Below are positions 1 through 8,132 of a stretch of 64,000 nucleotides of DNA, piece by piece; the first letter of the stretch is position 1; each line of letters opens with the position of its first letter. The notes beneath the pieces are model-generated. The model saw nothing but the letters and a program-made list of their open reading frames with translations. It made no database searches and was not told the DNA's origin. The DNA lies in contig CAJXJY010000006.1 of NCBI GenBank assembly GCA_913055875.1, positions 169,896 through 233,895 of the forward strand. Reading direction: 5' to 3'. This stretch comes from an uncultured Altererythrobacter sp. GTDB taxonomy: Bacteria > Pseudomonadota > Alphaproteobacteria > Sphingomonadales > Sphingomonadaceae. The translations under genes were made by a program, and so were the position numbers.

Positions 1-993
1 GATCCCGACGAACTGCTCGAACACACAAGGCTGGCGATCTACCAGGACCGCATCTTCGCCTTCACTCCCAAGGGCGCGCTGTTCCAGTTGCCCAAGGGCG
101 CCACTCCGGTCGATTTCGCTTTCGCGGTGCACACCGATCTCGGCGCGCAGACGGTCGGGGCCAAGATCAACGGGCGGCACATGCCGCTGCGCACCGTGCT
201 CAACAACGGCGACGTGGTCGAGATCATCAAAGGCAAGCAGGCCGAGCCTCAGCTCTCCTGGCTCGGCTTCGTCGTCACCGGCAAGGCGCGCGCCGCGATT
301 CGCCGCTCGGTTCGGCTCAAGGAACGCGAAGAGGTGGCGCGGATCGGGCGCAAGCTGTTCGACGAGATCGCCGCGCGCGTACCGGCCAAGATCGGCAAGA
401 AGGCGATCCGGGCCGCGATCGGGCGGCTCGAGATGGAGGACGAGGACGAGCTGATGTACGCCGTGGGCGCCGCCAAGATCGAGGACCGCGCGGTGATGGA
501 AGCGCTGGTGCCCGGCTGCACCGCGGGGATGGAGGAACCGGTCGACTGGTCGGGGCAGGAGCGCGCGATCTCGATCCGCGGGCTGACCCCGGGCATCGCC
601 TTCCAGCTCGCCGAATGCTGCCACCCGGTGCCGGGCGACCGCATCGTCGGGCTGCGCCAGCCGGGCGAGGGCGTGGTGGTGCACACGATCGACTGTTTCG
701 AGCTCGCGAGCGGCATCGACGCCGACTGGCTCGACCTGTCGTGGGATAAGCGCAGCAAGGGCGCGGTCGGGCGGCTGCGGATCACGCTCTACGACCGGCC
801 CGGCTCGCTCGCCGAGATGGCGGGCATCTTCGCGCAGAACCTCGCCAACATCCGCGCGCTCGAACTGGCGCAGCACGAGCACCCGTTCGGGATCTACGAT
901 GTCGACCTCGAAGTGCAGGACCTGGCGCACCTCACCCGCATCGTCAGCGCGCTGCGCGCGAGCGACGCGATCTCGCAGGCGGAACGGATCTGA
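1..993 (+). CDS. rsh: Bifunctional (p)ppGpp synthetase/hydrolase RelA/SpoT (Rsh), C-terminal part
   Basis: This is the C-terminal 330 residues of a RelA/SpoT homologue, cut by the window edge; the frame is open from base 1. Directly visible are the TGS domain near the 5' end (LPKGATPVDFAFAVHTDLG, bases about 88-144), a central Cys/His segment (AECCHPVPGD, about 610-640), and a C-terminal ACT domain (GRLRITLYDRPGSLAEMAG, about 769-825). The hydrolase and synthetase domains would lie upstream, outside the window. In Rsh proteins this half senses amino-acid starvation signals and the ribosome and controls (p)ppGpp turnover. The stop codon overlaps the ATG of the VOC gene by one base (TGATG), so the two are probably co-translated. 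Confidence 0.93.
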   Translation, partial: DPDELLEHTRLAIYQDRIFAFTPKGALFQLPKGATPVDFAFAVHTDLGAQTVGAKINGRHMPLRTVLNNGDVVEIIKGKQAEPQLSWLGFVVTGKARAAIRRSVRLKEREEVARIGRKLFDEIAARVPAKIGKKAIRAAIGRLEMEDEDELMYAVGAAKIEDRAVMEALVPGCTAGMEEPVDWSGQERAISIRGLTPGIAFQLAECCHPVPGDRIVGLRQPGEGVVVHTIDCFELASGIDADWLDLSWDKRSKGAVGRLRITLYDRPGSLAEMAGIFAQNLANIRALELAQHEHPFGIYDVDLEVQDLAHLTRIVSALRASDAISQAERI

Positions 994-1352
994 TGGCGAT
1001 CGTGGGTCTCGATCATGTTCAATTGGCGATCCCCGCGGGTGGCGAAGACGAGGCGCGGCGGTTCTTCGTCGGCCTGCTCGGCATGCGAGAGGTGCCCAAA
1101 CCGGCGAACCTCTCGCCGAGCGGATGCTGGTTCGAGGGTGGCGGGGCGAACCTGCATATCGGCGTCGACCCGGATTTCCGGCCCGCGCGAAAGGCGCATC
1201 CGGCGTTTCTCGTCGACGACCTTTCGGGCCTGCGTACAAAGCTCGAAGAGGCGGGCATCGAGACGCGCGACGACAAGCCGGTCGAAGAATACGAGCGCTT
1301 CTTCACCAGCGATCCGTTCGGCAACCGCATCGAGTTGATGCAGAAGCTGTAA
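993..1352 (+). CDS. VOC (glyoxalase/bleomycin-resistance) family protein
   Basis: A 119-residue single-domain vicinal-oxygen-chelate protein. It opens with the typical first strand (GLDHVQLAIPAGGEDEARRFF), has a mid-protein segment ending HPAFLVDDL, and closes with FTSDPFGNRIELMQ, where the Glu is the usual C-terminal metal ligand. VOC proteins are metal-dependent lyases, dioxygenases or resistance proteins, and the substrate cannot be told from sequence. The length fits a dimer-forming family member. The start overlaps the rsh stop, so it is probably translationally coupled. A hairpin follows six bases after its stop. Confidence 0.85.
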   Translation: MAIVGLDHVQLAIPAGGEDEARRFFVGLLGMREVPKPANLSPSGCWFEGGGANLHIGVDPDFRPARKAHPAFLVDDLSGLRTKLEEAGIETRDDKPVEEYERFFTSDPFGNRIELMQKL

Positions 1353-1357
1353 GCTTG

Positions 1358-1376
1358 GTTTCGGCTTTGCCGAAAC
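1358..1376 (+). terminator. Hairpin downstream of the rsh-VOC pair
   Basis: Perfect 8-bp stem GTTTCGGC / GCCGAAAC with a TTT loop directly after the VOC stop codon. There is no long T-run, so this is either a weak intrinsic terminator or an RNA 3'-end stabiliser. Confidence 0.5.
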
Positions 1377-1677
1377 AGGGCCCGGCGTCGCGGCATCTGC
1401 AAGAAAAACTTTCCTACAAGGGGCCATTCATGCCTTAGACTGTGCGATGGAATCCCGACGGATAAATTCGCCGAATTTACAGGTGCGCGTTCCGGCCGCG
1501 GGTGCCGGTGCCCGTGCCGGTGCAAGCGCGCCAAAACCGGCGCGAATCGAGCCGATCTGTCACCCCGGGCGACAAGGCCACTCGAAAAAGAACGGTTCGA
1601 CAGGGGGTTGCGGAATTGCGGGGCCGGGTGACAGGTGGGTGACAGGTGTCACCCGCGACGCCCGGCATTTGGCGGCC
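1377..1677. other. Intergenic region between convergent genes
   Basis: About 300 bases between the convergent VOC and cyclophilin genes with no supported gene. It contains a short imperfect GGTGCC/GGTGCC-like repeat (about 1500-1530) and a compact dyad GGGTGACA / TGTCACCC at 1637-1654 just beyond the cyclophilin stop; the dyad could serve as its terminator. Confidence 0.4.
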
Positions 1678-2625
1678 TTATTCTGCTCGCCGCACCGGAA
1701 CCGGGATATTACAGATATCCGCCCCGCCCGCCGGGTGGATGAAGAACGGATCGCGCCGGTTGGCGCGTGCATCGGCGTAGCGGGCGAAGGTTTCGCCTGC
1801 GGTGGAAAGATATTCGAACGCGGGCCGGTCGACTTCGGGCAGGTCGCTTGCGACACGCACGGTCAGGATCGGAGTTCGCTTGTCGAACTCCTCCTCGGTG
1901 TAGAAGCCGAGCGCGCCCGAGCCGCGCGGCAGCGAGGACAGGTGCTCGATCCCCTCCACGATCCGCCCGACCAGCGCGATATTGCGGTCGAGATGGCGCG
2001 GCGCGTGGCCGATCACGGTGTAGAGCTCGGCGCCCGAGCCGGTGTCTGGCGAATAGCCGCGGCCGACGCCGACCATGCCGTAGCAGTGGACGGGCCAAGC
2101 GGCCTCGGCGTTCCAGGCGATCGGCCAGCCGGCGAAGTTTCCGTGGTGCGGCGCATAAGGGCCGTTGGTCCACGCGAACCACGCGGTTTCGCTGCGTCGG
2201 CGCTCGGCGAGGTAGTCCTCCTCCGTCATCCTGTGCAGCCCCTCGGGCAACGCCTTCTCCTCCCCCTCGGCTTCCGGATTGTCGTAATTCGGATCGCCCC
2301 ATTGGACGACGTAATTGTCCTGCACCCGGTTGACGCTGATGTCGTCGTACCAGCCGGCGCGCGCGAGCGTGCGGATGTTCGCGACCCAGCCCTGGCTGAA
2401 GGGCGGCGGCATCAGCTGGATTATCACCTCGCGCGGATTGCCCTCGGCGTCGGGCGCGAGCGTCATCACCACCAGGTCTTCGGGCGCGATCGCGGCCCAT
2501 TCCCCGGCCGGCGCCTCGGCGACGATCTCGTTCGGGCTGGGGGCCCCTTGCAGTTCCTCCTCCTGCGCGATTGCGGGAGCGGCGAGGGCGAGCGCGGCGG
2601 CGAGCGAAATCAGCGGTCTTGTCAT
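1678..2625 (-). CDS. Secreted cyclophilin-type peptidyl-prolyl isomerase
   Basis: A 315-residue protein with an N-terminal signal peptide (MTRPLISLAAALALAAPAIA, cleavage after about residue 20). The rest resembles large periplasmic cyclophilins: an early strand pair (EVIIQLMPP), WYDDISVNRVQDNYVVQWGD, then GPYAPHHGNFAG and a segment with SGAELYTVIGHAPRHLDRNIALVGRI, equivalent to the cyclophilin substrate groove. The family isomerises prolyl bonds and assists folding of exported proteins. Some catalytic positions of canonical cyclophilins are not obviously conserved, so isomerase activity is inferred from the fold. It is monocistronic, with its own start just upstream of the hydrolase terminator. 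Confidence 0.8.
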   Translation of the reverse strand: MTRPLISLAAALALAAPAIAQEEELQGAPSPNEIVAEAPAGEWAAIAPEDLVVMTLAPDAEGNPREVIIQLMPPPFSQGWVANIRTLARAGWYDDISVNRVQDNYVVQWGDPNYDNPEAEGEEKALPEGLHRMTEEDYLAERRRSETAWFAWTNGPYAPHHGNFAGWPIAWNAEAAWPVHCYGMVGVGRGYSPDTGSGAELYTVIGHAPRHLDRNIALVGRIVEGIEHLSSLPRGSGALGFYTEEEFDKRTPILTVRVASDLPEVDRPAFEYLSTAGETFARYADARANRRDPFFIHPAGGADICNIPVPVRRAE

Positions 2626-2712
2626 GCGCCGGACCCTGCCACCAAATTCCGGTCGACGCTACTGGCGGACTTCGAACGGTGGCGGCCGAGGCTAGGCAAG
2701 GTCTCAAGCAAA

Positions 2713-2750
2713 AGCCCCTTTCCACGCGTTTTGGGGGGCGGAAAGGGGCT
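2713..2750 (-). terminator. Intrinsic terminator of the alpha/beta hydrolase gene
   Basis: Perfect 11-bp stem AGCCCCTTTCC / GGAAAGGGGCT with a 16-base loop. Read on the minus strand it is followed by a TTTT run, so it terminates the hydrolase transcript coming from the right, about 80 bases after its stop codon. Confidence 0.7.
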
Positions 2751-2830
2751 CTGGCGGCGATGGTCGCAGGGGATGCCGATCCGCGCAGCATCGCCGTCGC
2801 CGATGCTGTAGCACGATTTCGCCGCGGGCC

Positions 2831-3751
2831 TTAGCGCTTCGCACCCGCTTCGGCTTGCTGCGGGCCCGTTCCGCCGCCCTTGCCGGTGATGATCGCGATC
2901 GCCGCCGGTATCATCTGCGCATTGTTGTGCGCCGCGCCGGGCACGGTGCCGACTCGCCAGCCGAACCCGCCCGGCGGGGCGGCCAGGGAGGCGGCGTCCA
3001 TGAACGTCTGCCCGCGCGCGAAACGATGCGGCCCCTGCGCCATCGCTTCGCGCGTCCGCCGCAGGTTGGGGTCGCGCCGGTCGCGGTCGTTGACCCCGAG
3101 CAGGATATGGAGCGGCTGCGCGAGCGCGCGTTCGAGCCCCTTCTCGGTCATCCCCGTTCCGTCCAGCCCGTAGGGCCAAAGCTGCCCGAGATCGGGCATG
3201 GTGTACCAGCCCGCATTCGCTGCGATCGCCGCCTCGATCCGCGCCTCGGGCATGAAATACACGAACCGGTGGACGAATTGCGCGCCCGCCGAATGGCCGT
3301 AGAGGAAATAGCGCTGGCGCGTCGTTCCGGTCCGCGCGCGCACCGCGTCGAACAGGCCGTCGACGATGGTGTAGGGCGAGTCGGGCCGCGCGGCGAGCCA
3401 TCCGCCGCCGCCGATGCGCCCGAGATTGTAGCCGCGCGAGCCGGGAAAATCGGCTTGCGAGAATTGCGGTGCGAACACCAGCATGCCCTCGGCCTCGGCA
3501 TGCGCGATCCATTCGTCGCGATAGCGGTCGGCGTCGCGGTTGACGCCGTGCATCACGAACAGGATCGGCGCGTCCGCGCTCGCGCCGGCCGGGATGTGGT
3601 AGTATACCGGGATCGTCGTGCCGCCAGCCGAACGGTGCTCGAAACGACCGCTGCCGGGCTGTAACTGACTGGCCTCGCCCGCGCGGGCGGACGGCGCGAG
3701 GACCGCTCCTGACATGGCGAGGACGAGCAGGACGAGCAGGCGCGCGATCAT
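2831..3751 (-). CDS. Secreted alpha/beta hydrolase (esterase/depolymerase-like)
   Basis: A 306-residue protein. The frame is open further upstream, into the tRNA gene, but the ATG at 3751 is chosen because it opens a clear signal peptide (MIARLLVLLVLAMSGAVLA) and the upstream stretch is not protein-like. Visible features are the oxyanion-type motif FVMHGVN (about residue 65), the nucleophile elbow GHSAG (about 165) and a C-terminal catalytic-His candidate in PGAAHNN. The layout resembles poly(3-hydroxybutyrate) depolymerase or feruloyl-esterase-like secreted hydrolases, but no substrate can be assigned. It is transcribed alone and ends at the terminator at 2713-2750. Confidence 0.82.
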   Translation of the reverse strand: MIARLLVLLVLAMSGAVLAPSARAGEASQLQPGSGRFEHRSAGGTTIPVYYHIPAGASADAPILFVMHGVNRDADRYRDEWIAHAEAEGMLVFAPQFSQADFPGSRGYNLGRIGGGGWLAARPDSPYTIVDGLFDAVRARTGTTRQRYFLYGHSAGAQFVHRFVYFMPEARIEAAIAANAGWYTMPDLGQLWPYGLDGTGMTEKGLERALAQPLHILLGVNDRDRRDPNLRRTREAMAQGPHRFARGQTFMDAASLAAPPGGFGWRVGTVPGAAHNNAQMIPAAIAIITGKGGGTGPQQAEAGAKR

Positions 3752-3949
3752 TTGCAGCGATTGCCCACATCGGCGCGGCTTGCGCAAGCGTTTATCCGTC
3801 GCTAGGTGCGCGCGTTCCTGTTGGCCTGCGTTCTTGGTTGGCCTACCGCGCTTCGCGCATCTTGAGGCCGGAGGGTCCGATACGGCCCCTCGCACTCGAG
3901 CAGCGAAGCGGTAGTGCGAAAAGAGACGTGATAGCGCAAACAGGAACGC

Positions 3950-4040
3950 GGAGCGGTGGCCGAGTGGTCGAAGGCGCACGCCTGGAAAGTGTGTATACGG
4001 CAACCCCGTATCGTGGGTTCGAATCCCACCCGCTCCGCCA
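3950..4040 (+). tRNA. tRNA-Ser (anticodon GGA)
   Basis: Acceptor stem GGAGCGG (3950-3956) pairs with CCGCTCC (4030-4036), followed by discriminator G and an encoded CCA. The anticodon stem CACGC/GTGTG encloses loop CTGGAAA with anticodon GGA. A long variable arm (TATACGG...CCGTATC), diagnostic of class II tRNAs, and T-arm GTGGG-TTCGAAT-CCCAC are present. Confidence 0.95.
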
Positions 4041-4209
4041 TATACTGTTAATTATATTATACTTTTTCGGCTTTTGCCTCTCTGTTCCCAAAATCGCTCC
4101 CCAATCAGAGACTTGCTTGCACGTCATGATGCAGATGTGAGCCGTCGAACTCAATCGTCGAGCGGAAGGGCTGCACGACGTCGGTCGGCTGCGCGGGAGG
4201 TGTTCCAAC

Positions 4210-4503
4210 ATGGACTTCGTAATTCTGTTTGGAAGAAATTTGATGGTGGCCGGGATTGCCTATCCTGCATTTGCCAAGGCCAAGCGATGGCCCGTCGGAG
4301 CCGCAACGGGCGGCAGTTTGTGGGCGATATGGTTCGGCGTGGGAGCTCTCGGCTACATTGCCGCCATGTTCGTCCGCTGGAACTGGCTCGGACTAATCGC
4401 AGCGCTGCCGACAGGTTGTATCGGCGGCATGCTGATCACCTTTCTGTTTCGGCGGCATGTTCAGTTGATCGCGTATCTCGGACCGGTCCTGATCACCGCA
4501 TAG
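4210..4503 (+). CDS. Small hypothetical membrane protein
   Basis: A 97-residue protein with a good Shine-Dalgarno (GGGAGG, seven bases before ATG). Three hydrophobic stretches are visible at about residues 10-20, 33-53 and 60-78, separated by short basic or aromatic loops, so it is probably an inner-membrane protein with about three helices. I do not recognise the family. Codon use is less biased to G/C third positions than in the neighbours, and it sits between a tRNA gene and a gene remnant, which fits an acquired or decaying patch. It could also be a chance open frame, but the ribosome site and hydrophobic pattern argue for a real gene. Confidence 0.5.
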   Translation: MDFVILFGRNLMVAGIAYPAFAKAKRWPVGAATGGSLWAIWFGVGALGYIAAMFVRWNWLGLIAALPTGCIGGMLITFLFRRHVQLIAYLGPVLITA

Positions 4504-4558
4504 CATTTGCAATCGTAGGCCGTCCGATGCTGGGGCCAGAGCCGAATATGCGCGAGCG

Positions 4559-4735
4559 ATGGCCGAACAGGCGCCGACCATGTTCCGAGAACTCCGCAGG
4601 ACTGGAGCCTTGGAGGCCCATCTCGACGAGAAGGTGAGAGAAGCGGTAGACTTGTTTGCGCAAGCCACGGCGGGCCTCCCGACGTTACCAAGCGGGGCGC
4701 TCAAGAACCCCATAGGCTTGCGCTCCCGCCCAATG
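4559..4735 (+). pseudogene. Truncated small gene fused in frame upstream of a TonB receptor
   Basis: From 4559 (and possibly a little upstream) the reading frame of the next gene encodes a helical, charged, protein-like stretch (MAEQAPTMFREL..., roughly 50 residues, to about 4711) unlike a receptor. It then degrades into non-protein-like sequence before the receptor signal peptide. The most economical reading is the 5' end of an unrelated small gene whose 3' end was lost. It lies upstream of the Zur-like site at 4740-4762, so it should not be part of the receptor protein even though no stop codon intervenes. Confidence 0.35.
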
Positions 4736-4739
4736 CACT

Positions 4740-4762
4740 GTAATGGTATATTATCTCATTAT
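4740..4762. promoter_or_regulatory. Candidate Zur box upstream of the TonB receptor-kelch operon
   Basis: A 23-base dyad matching about 16 of 22 non-central positions of the Escherichia coli-type Zur consensus (half-sites like AATGTTATA and TATAACATT around one central base), here AATGGTATA-T-TATCTCATT. It lies 70-130 bases before the possible receptor starts, and a Fur-family gene lies in the same region. Confidence 0.5.
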
Positions 4763-4891
4763 CATTTGGGTCGTGTTTGGTGGTTGGGGCTGAGTGAGAC
4801 CGGCTTCCGGGTGGCTTGGCTAAGGGGAGATATGTTGGATTTGGCATTTCGGGCGGCTTTCCCGAGGCGGTGCTCGAAAAGCGGCGGTATC

Positions 4892-7018
4892 ATGGCGCTC
4901 TCAAGCAGGACTGGCGGTTACGTTGGGAGCCTGTTGCCGAGGATGGCCGGGCTCTCGGCGATGGGCCTGTCGGGTCTCACGCACCCCCCGGTGGCAGCGC
5001 AGGATGTCGATACGAATGAGAACCAGCCGGTCGCCTCCTCTCCGGAACCGGCGCTGGGAGTCGAAACTTACCCGCGCGAGTTTTTCGACAGGTTCTTCCC
5101 GCAGAACGCGCTTGACCTGCTTGCGCGGGTACCCGGCTTCGCGGTTGAAGGCGGGGCGGATTTGCGCGGTTTCTCAGGTGGTGCGGGCAACGTCCTGATA
5201 GATGGCGAACGACCGACGATCAAAGCCGGCGGCCTGGAGGATTTCCTCAAGCGGATCCCGGCCGATGCGGTCGAGCGGATCGAAATCACTCGCGGGGCGC
5301 AGCGCGCTGGGGAGACGGCGGGGCAGGGGCTGGTCGCCAATGTCGTGCGCAGGCCGCAGAGCGTCGCCGGGACCTGGTCGGGCGAACTCGAGCGCAATGC
5401 CGAGGGGCTGATCTATCCGCGCGGCGAAGTGTCGCTTACCGCACCGATCGGGGGCTGGACCACCACGACGCGGATCAACGCGTTCTGGGAGCAGTTCGTG
5501 TTCACCGATTTCGAGTGTATTCGCCGCGATGCCGACGGCGCGCTGCTGCTGTTCGAGGAGGAGACGCTGCCCTCCACGCTGCGCGACGCCTTCATCGCTA
5601 CCGAGGCGAAGCGGCTGCTCGGTGCCGGGACGCTGACGCTCAACGGCCGCTTCGGCAACAGCCGCTACTACCAGGAAACCGGCCGCGACGGGTTCATCGC
5701 GCGCCTGCCCGACGGCATGCCCGACCGGCGTACCGACATCCGCTTCGATTCCGAATACTGGACCGGCGAGTTGAGCGCCGACTGGACCGGGCGCGTGGCC
5801 GATAGCTGGGTGCTTAAAGTGCTTGGACTCGGCTCGTTCCGGGACAGCGAGCAGAGTTCGAGCAACGTGGTCGAAGAGCCGGTCGGCGAGACGGCGGAGA
5901 TCAGCCGCTTCCGCGCCGAACGGTTTCCGGTCGAAGTGCTGGCGCGCGGGACGATCGGCAAGCTCGATGGCAGGCTGCGCCCCGAATTCGGGCTCGAAAT
6001 GGCCTATAACCGGCTCGATTCCAGCATCGCGCTCGAAGTCGAGGATGCGGCGGGGGTGCGCCCGATCGATCTGCCGGCATCCGATGTCACGGTCGAGGAA
6101 CTGCGCGGCGAGGCCTTTGCCAATATCACCTGGATCGCCGCGCCGGGCTGCACGGTCGAAGCCGGTCTCGCCGCCGAGACCTCGCGCATCACGGTAAGCG
6201 GCGATGCCGTGGGCGAGAACAGCTTCACCTTCCTCAAGCCGTCGCTGGCGGTCACGCACCAGCTATCGGACGCGGTGCAGCTGCGCGCGGCGGTGCGCCG
6301 CACTGTCGGCCAGCTCGACTTCAACGACTTCGCCGCCTCGGCCAATGCGGAGGACGATCGCTTTCTTGCGGGCAATCCGAATCTCGGCCCCGACCAGACC
6401 ACCCGCGCGAGCCTGACCGCCGATATTCGCCTGCCGTCGGGCGCGGCGCTCAATCTTGAGGCGTTTCACGAATGGCGCGAGGACGTGCTTGAGCAGGTAA
6501 TCCTGCCGAGCGGGGTGCCCGGCATTGCCAATGCCGGTTCGGCGCGTTTCCGGGGCCTCGATGTCGAAGGCTCGCTGCCGCTGACGAGCATCCTCCCTGG
6601 CGGGCTGCTCGAAGTGACGGCGGAGTTTCGCGATTCGCGCTTTCTCGATCCGATCACCAATGCCACGCGCGACGTTTACGGGCTCGAGAATCCCAATATC
6701 GATATCGACTTTCGCCACGATGTGACCGCCGAGCGGTTCTCTTGGGGCATCCGCTACGAGCCGCGCACCGACTACGCGCTGTTTTTCGTCGACGAGGCGA
6801 TCGAGGAGGCGCGCGGCGACCGCTGGACCGGTTTCGTCGAGACGACCCGCTTCTTCGGGGTCAAGATGCAACTGGAAGTGCGCAATATCGGCGGGCAGAT
6901 TTTTCCGCGCCAGCGGCGCCTGTTCGCGCCCGACCGCAGCGGAGCCTTCATCGGCTCCGAGATCCTCGACCGCCGCCGCGGCGAATTCGTCAAGTTCACG
7001 GTATCGGACCAGTTCTGA
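4892..7018 (+). CDS. TonB-dependent outer-membrane receptor (Zur-box associated)
   Basis: A 708-residue receptor from the ATG at 4892. The start was chosen because it opens a signal-like segment ending PVAAQ, and because the frame upstream crosses a Zur-like operator; ATG 4832 (AGGGGAG close upstream) is the alternative. The plug domain spans about residues 50-160 (NALDLLARVPGFAVEGG, GNVLIDGERP, DAVERIEITRGAQ), followed by a beta-barrel of about 540 residues ending in the terminal Phe typical of outer-membrane proteins (KFTVSDQF). It has no His-rich loop, unlike the ZnuD-like receptor at 20257. It is followed closely by a kelch protein, presumably its periplasmic or surface partner. The substrate is unknown; a zinc complex is inferred only from the operator. 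Confidence 0.85.
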   Translation: MALSSRTGGYVGSLLPRMAGLSAMGLSGLTHPPVAAQDVDTNENQPVASSPEPALGVETYPREFFDRFFPQNALDLLARVPGFAVEGGADLRGFSGGAGNVLIDGERPTIKAGGLEDFLKRIPADAVERIEITRGAQRAGETAGQGLVANVVRRPQSVAGTWSGELERNAEGLIYPRGEVSLTAPIGGWTTTTRINAFWEQFVFTDFECIRRDADGALLLFEEETLPSTLRDAFIATEAKRLLGAGTLTLNGRFGNSRYYQETGRDGFIARLPDGMPDRRTDIRFDSEYWTGELSADWTGRVADSWVLKVLGLGSFRDSEQSSSNVVEEPVGETAEISRFRAERFPVEVLARGTIGKLDGRLRPEFGLEMAYNRLDSSIALEVEDAAGVRPIDLPASDVTVEELRGEAFANITWIAAPGCTVEAGLAAETSRITVSGDAVGENSFTFLKPSLAVTHQLSDAVQLRAAVRRTVGQLDFNDFAASANAEDDRFLAGNPNLGPDQTTRASLTADIRLPSGAALNLEAFHEWREDVLEQVILPSGVPGIANAGSARFRGLDVEGSLPLTSILPGGLLEVTAEFRDSRFLDPITNATRDVYGLENPNIDIDFRHDVTAERFSWGIRYEPRTDYALFFVDEAIEEARGDRWTGFVETTRFFGVKMQLEVRNIGGQIFPRQRRLFAPDRSGAFIGSEILDRRRGEFVKFTVSDQF

Positions 7019-7049
7019 CCAAGCCCGGAGGATGTTACAGGAGAGCCCA

Positions 7050-8051
7050 ATGAGATTGACAAGACGCGCCTTCGGAGGTGCCATCACCGCGAGCGCGCTG
7101 GCCGGGACGAGCACGGCCGGTCTGGCGCAGGACCATCGGCAGGGTCGGCTCCATATCCCGCGCTATGGCGCCGCGCTGTGCAGCGACGGCACGCGGGCGA
7201 TCCTGTCGGGCGGCGCGCCGATGGGCGCGGGGCGCACCGAAACGCATTTCCATTCGGCCAAGCTGGCTACGGTCGAGACGGTCTCGCCGCACACGCTCGA
7301 GCAGCGTTTCGTCGCGAACGGGCTCTATCCCAGGGCCAACCACGCGGCGGTGTGGATGGAGGACCGGCTGTGGCTGCTCGGCGGCCGGACCAGGGACGGA
7401 ACCGAAACCCGGCTCGTCTCGGAGACCGAGCGGATCGATCTCGGCAGCCAGGCGATCTGGACCGGACCCGATCTTCCGGTGCCGCTCATCCATCTGTCCG
7501 CCGCCTCCTTCGGGCGTTCGATCTTCGTGTTCGGCGGTGTTTTCCGCGACCCGGCGGATTCCAGCCGCAAACCCGTGGGACGGGTTTGGGAATGCGCTCC
7601 GCCTCACGATCGCTGGGTCGAGCGGGAACCCATGCATGTGGCCGTCGGCAATGCATCGGCGGTGGTTGCGGATGATCGCATCTGGCTGATCGGCGGCTTC
7701 GATCAGGCCGAGGCGCATGCGGTCACGCAGGTCTACGACCCGGTTGCCGACCGGTGGTCGATGGGCCCGCCGACGCCCATTCCGCTGAGCGCGCACGGGG
7801 CGGCGGGCGCGGAGGGTCGGGTGTTCGTATTCGGCGATTACACGGACCAGTCGTCGGTGCTGGGCTTCGACATACGCACCGGAGACTGGCGCGCACTGGA
7901 TGCACCGTTCACGCCCCGCCGCCATGTACGCGCTGTCGCGGTCGGCGATCGCATCGTCGTGGCGGGCGGCAACCGGTCGTCGCTCGCGCCGGCAACCGAC
8001 GCGGTCGAGTCCTTCTCGATCGGGCTGTTGAACGAGCAGTTCGATCGATAA
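7050..8051 (+). CDS. Tat-exported kelch-repeat protein
   Basis: A 333-residue protein. The start at 7050 is supported by CAGGAG seven bases upstream and by a twin-arginine signal peptide (RLTRRAFGG...LAGTSTAGLAQ, cleavage near residue 27). At least five kelch blades are visible through their GG/GD strands: WLLGG (about 107), FVFGG (about 158), WLIGG (about 211), FVFGD (about 258) and VVAGG (about 302), predicting a beta-propeller folded before export. Kelch propellers in bacteria include sialic-acid mutarotases and galactose-oxidase relatives; no catalytic set is evident here. It lies 31 bases after the TonB receptor in one transcription unit behind the Zur-like box, suggesting a role in capturing or handling what the receptor imports. 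Confidence 0.8.
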   Translation: MRLTRRAFGGAITASALAGTSTAGLAQDHRQGRLHIPRYGAALCSDGTRAILSGGAPMGAGRTETHFHSAKLATVETVSPHTLEQRFVANGLYPRANHAAVWMEDRLWLLGGRTRDGTETRLVSETERIDLGSQAIWTGPDLPVPLIHLSAASFGRSIFVFGGVFRDPADSSRKPVGRVWECAPPHDRWVEREPMHVAVGNASAVVADDRIWLIGGFDQAEAHAVTQVYDPVADRWSMGPPTPIPLSAHGAAGAEGRVFVFGDYTDQSSVLGFDIRTGDWRALDAPFTPRRHVRAVAVGDRIVVAGGNRSSLAPATDAVESFSIGLLNEQFDR

Positions 8052-8077
8052 GGCGTCGGCACCTTCTGTTGACCCCG

Positions 8078-8100
8078 GTAATGTTGCGTTATAACATTCT
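8078..8100. promoter_or_regulatory. Candidate Zur box upstream of the ABC-2 exporter operon
   Basis: The dyad AATGTT-N7-AACATT (GTAATGTT... ...TATAACATT) matches about 16 of 22 positions of the E. coli-type Zur consensus and shares its left half with the site at 4740. It lies 33 bases before the ATG of the ATPase gene, a typical repressor position. Confidence 0.55.
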
Positions 8101-8132
8101 ATATTCCTCCCCGTCATCTCCCGCGAACGGCT

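Noticed and set aside
1447..2811. A 454-codon plus-strand frame covering the cyclophilin gene
   Set aside because: Low-complexity Gly/Arg/Ala composition with no ribosome site; the minus strand encodes a signal peptide and cyclophilin-like core.
3802..4041. Open frames running through the tRNA-Ser gene on both strands
   Set aside because: They translate tRNA sequence and its flanks; the tRNA folds completely, so these are artefacts.
3950..4209. tRNA-Ser 3' end as an attachment site of an integrated element
   Set aside because: I saw no integrase nearby and no second copy of the tRNA 3' end in the window; the small unusual genes alone are not enough.
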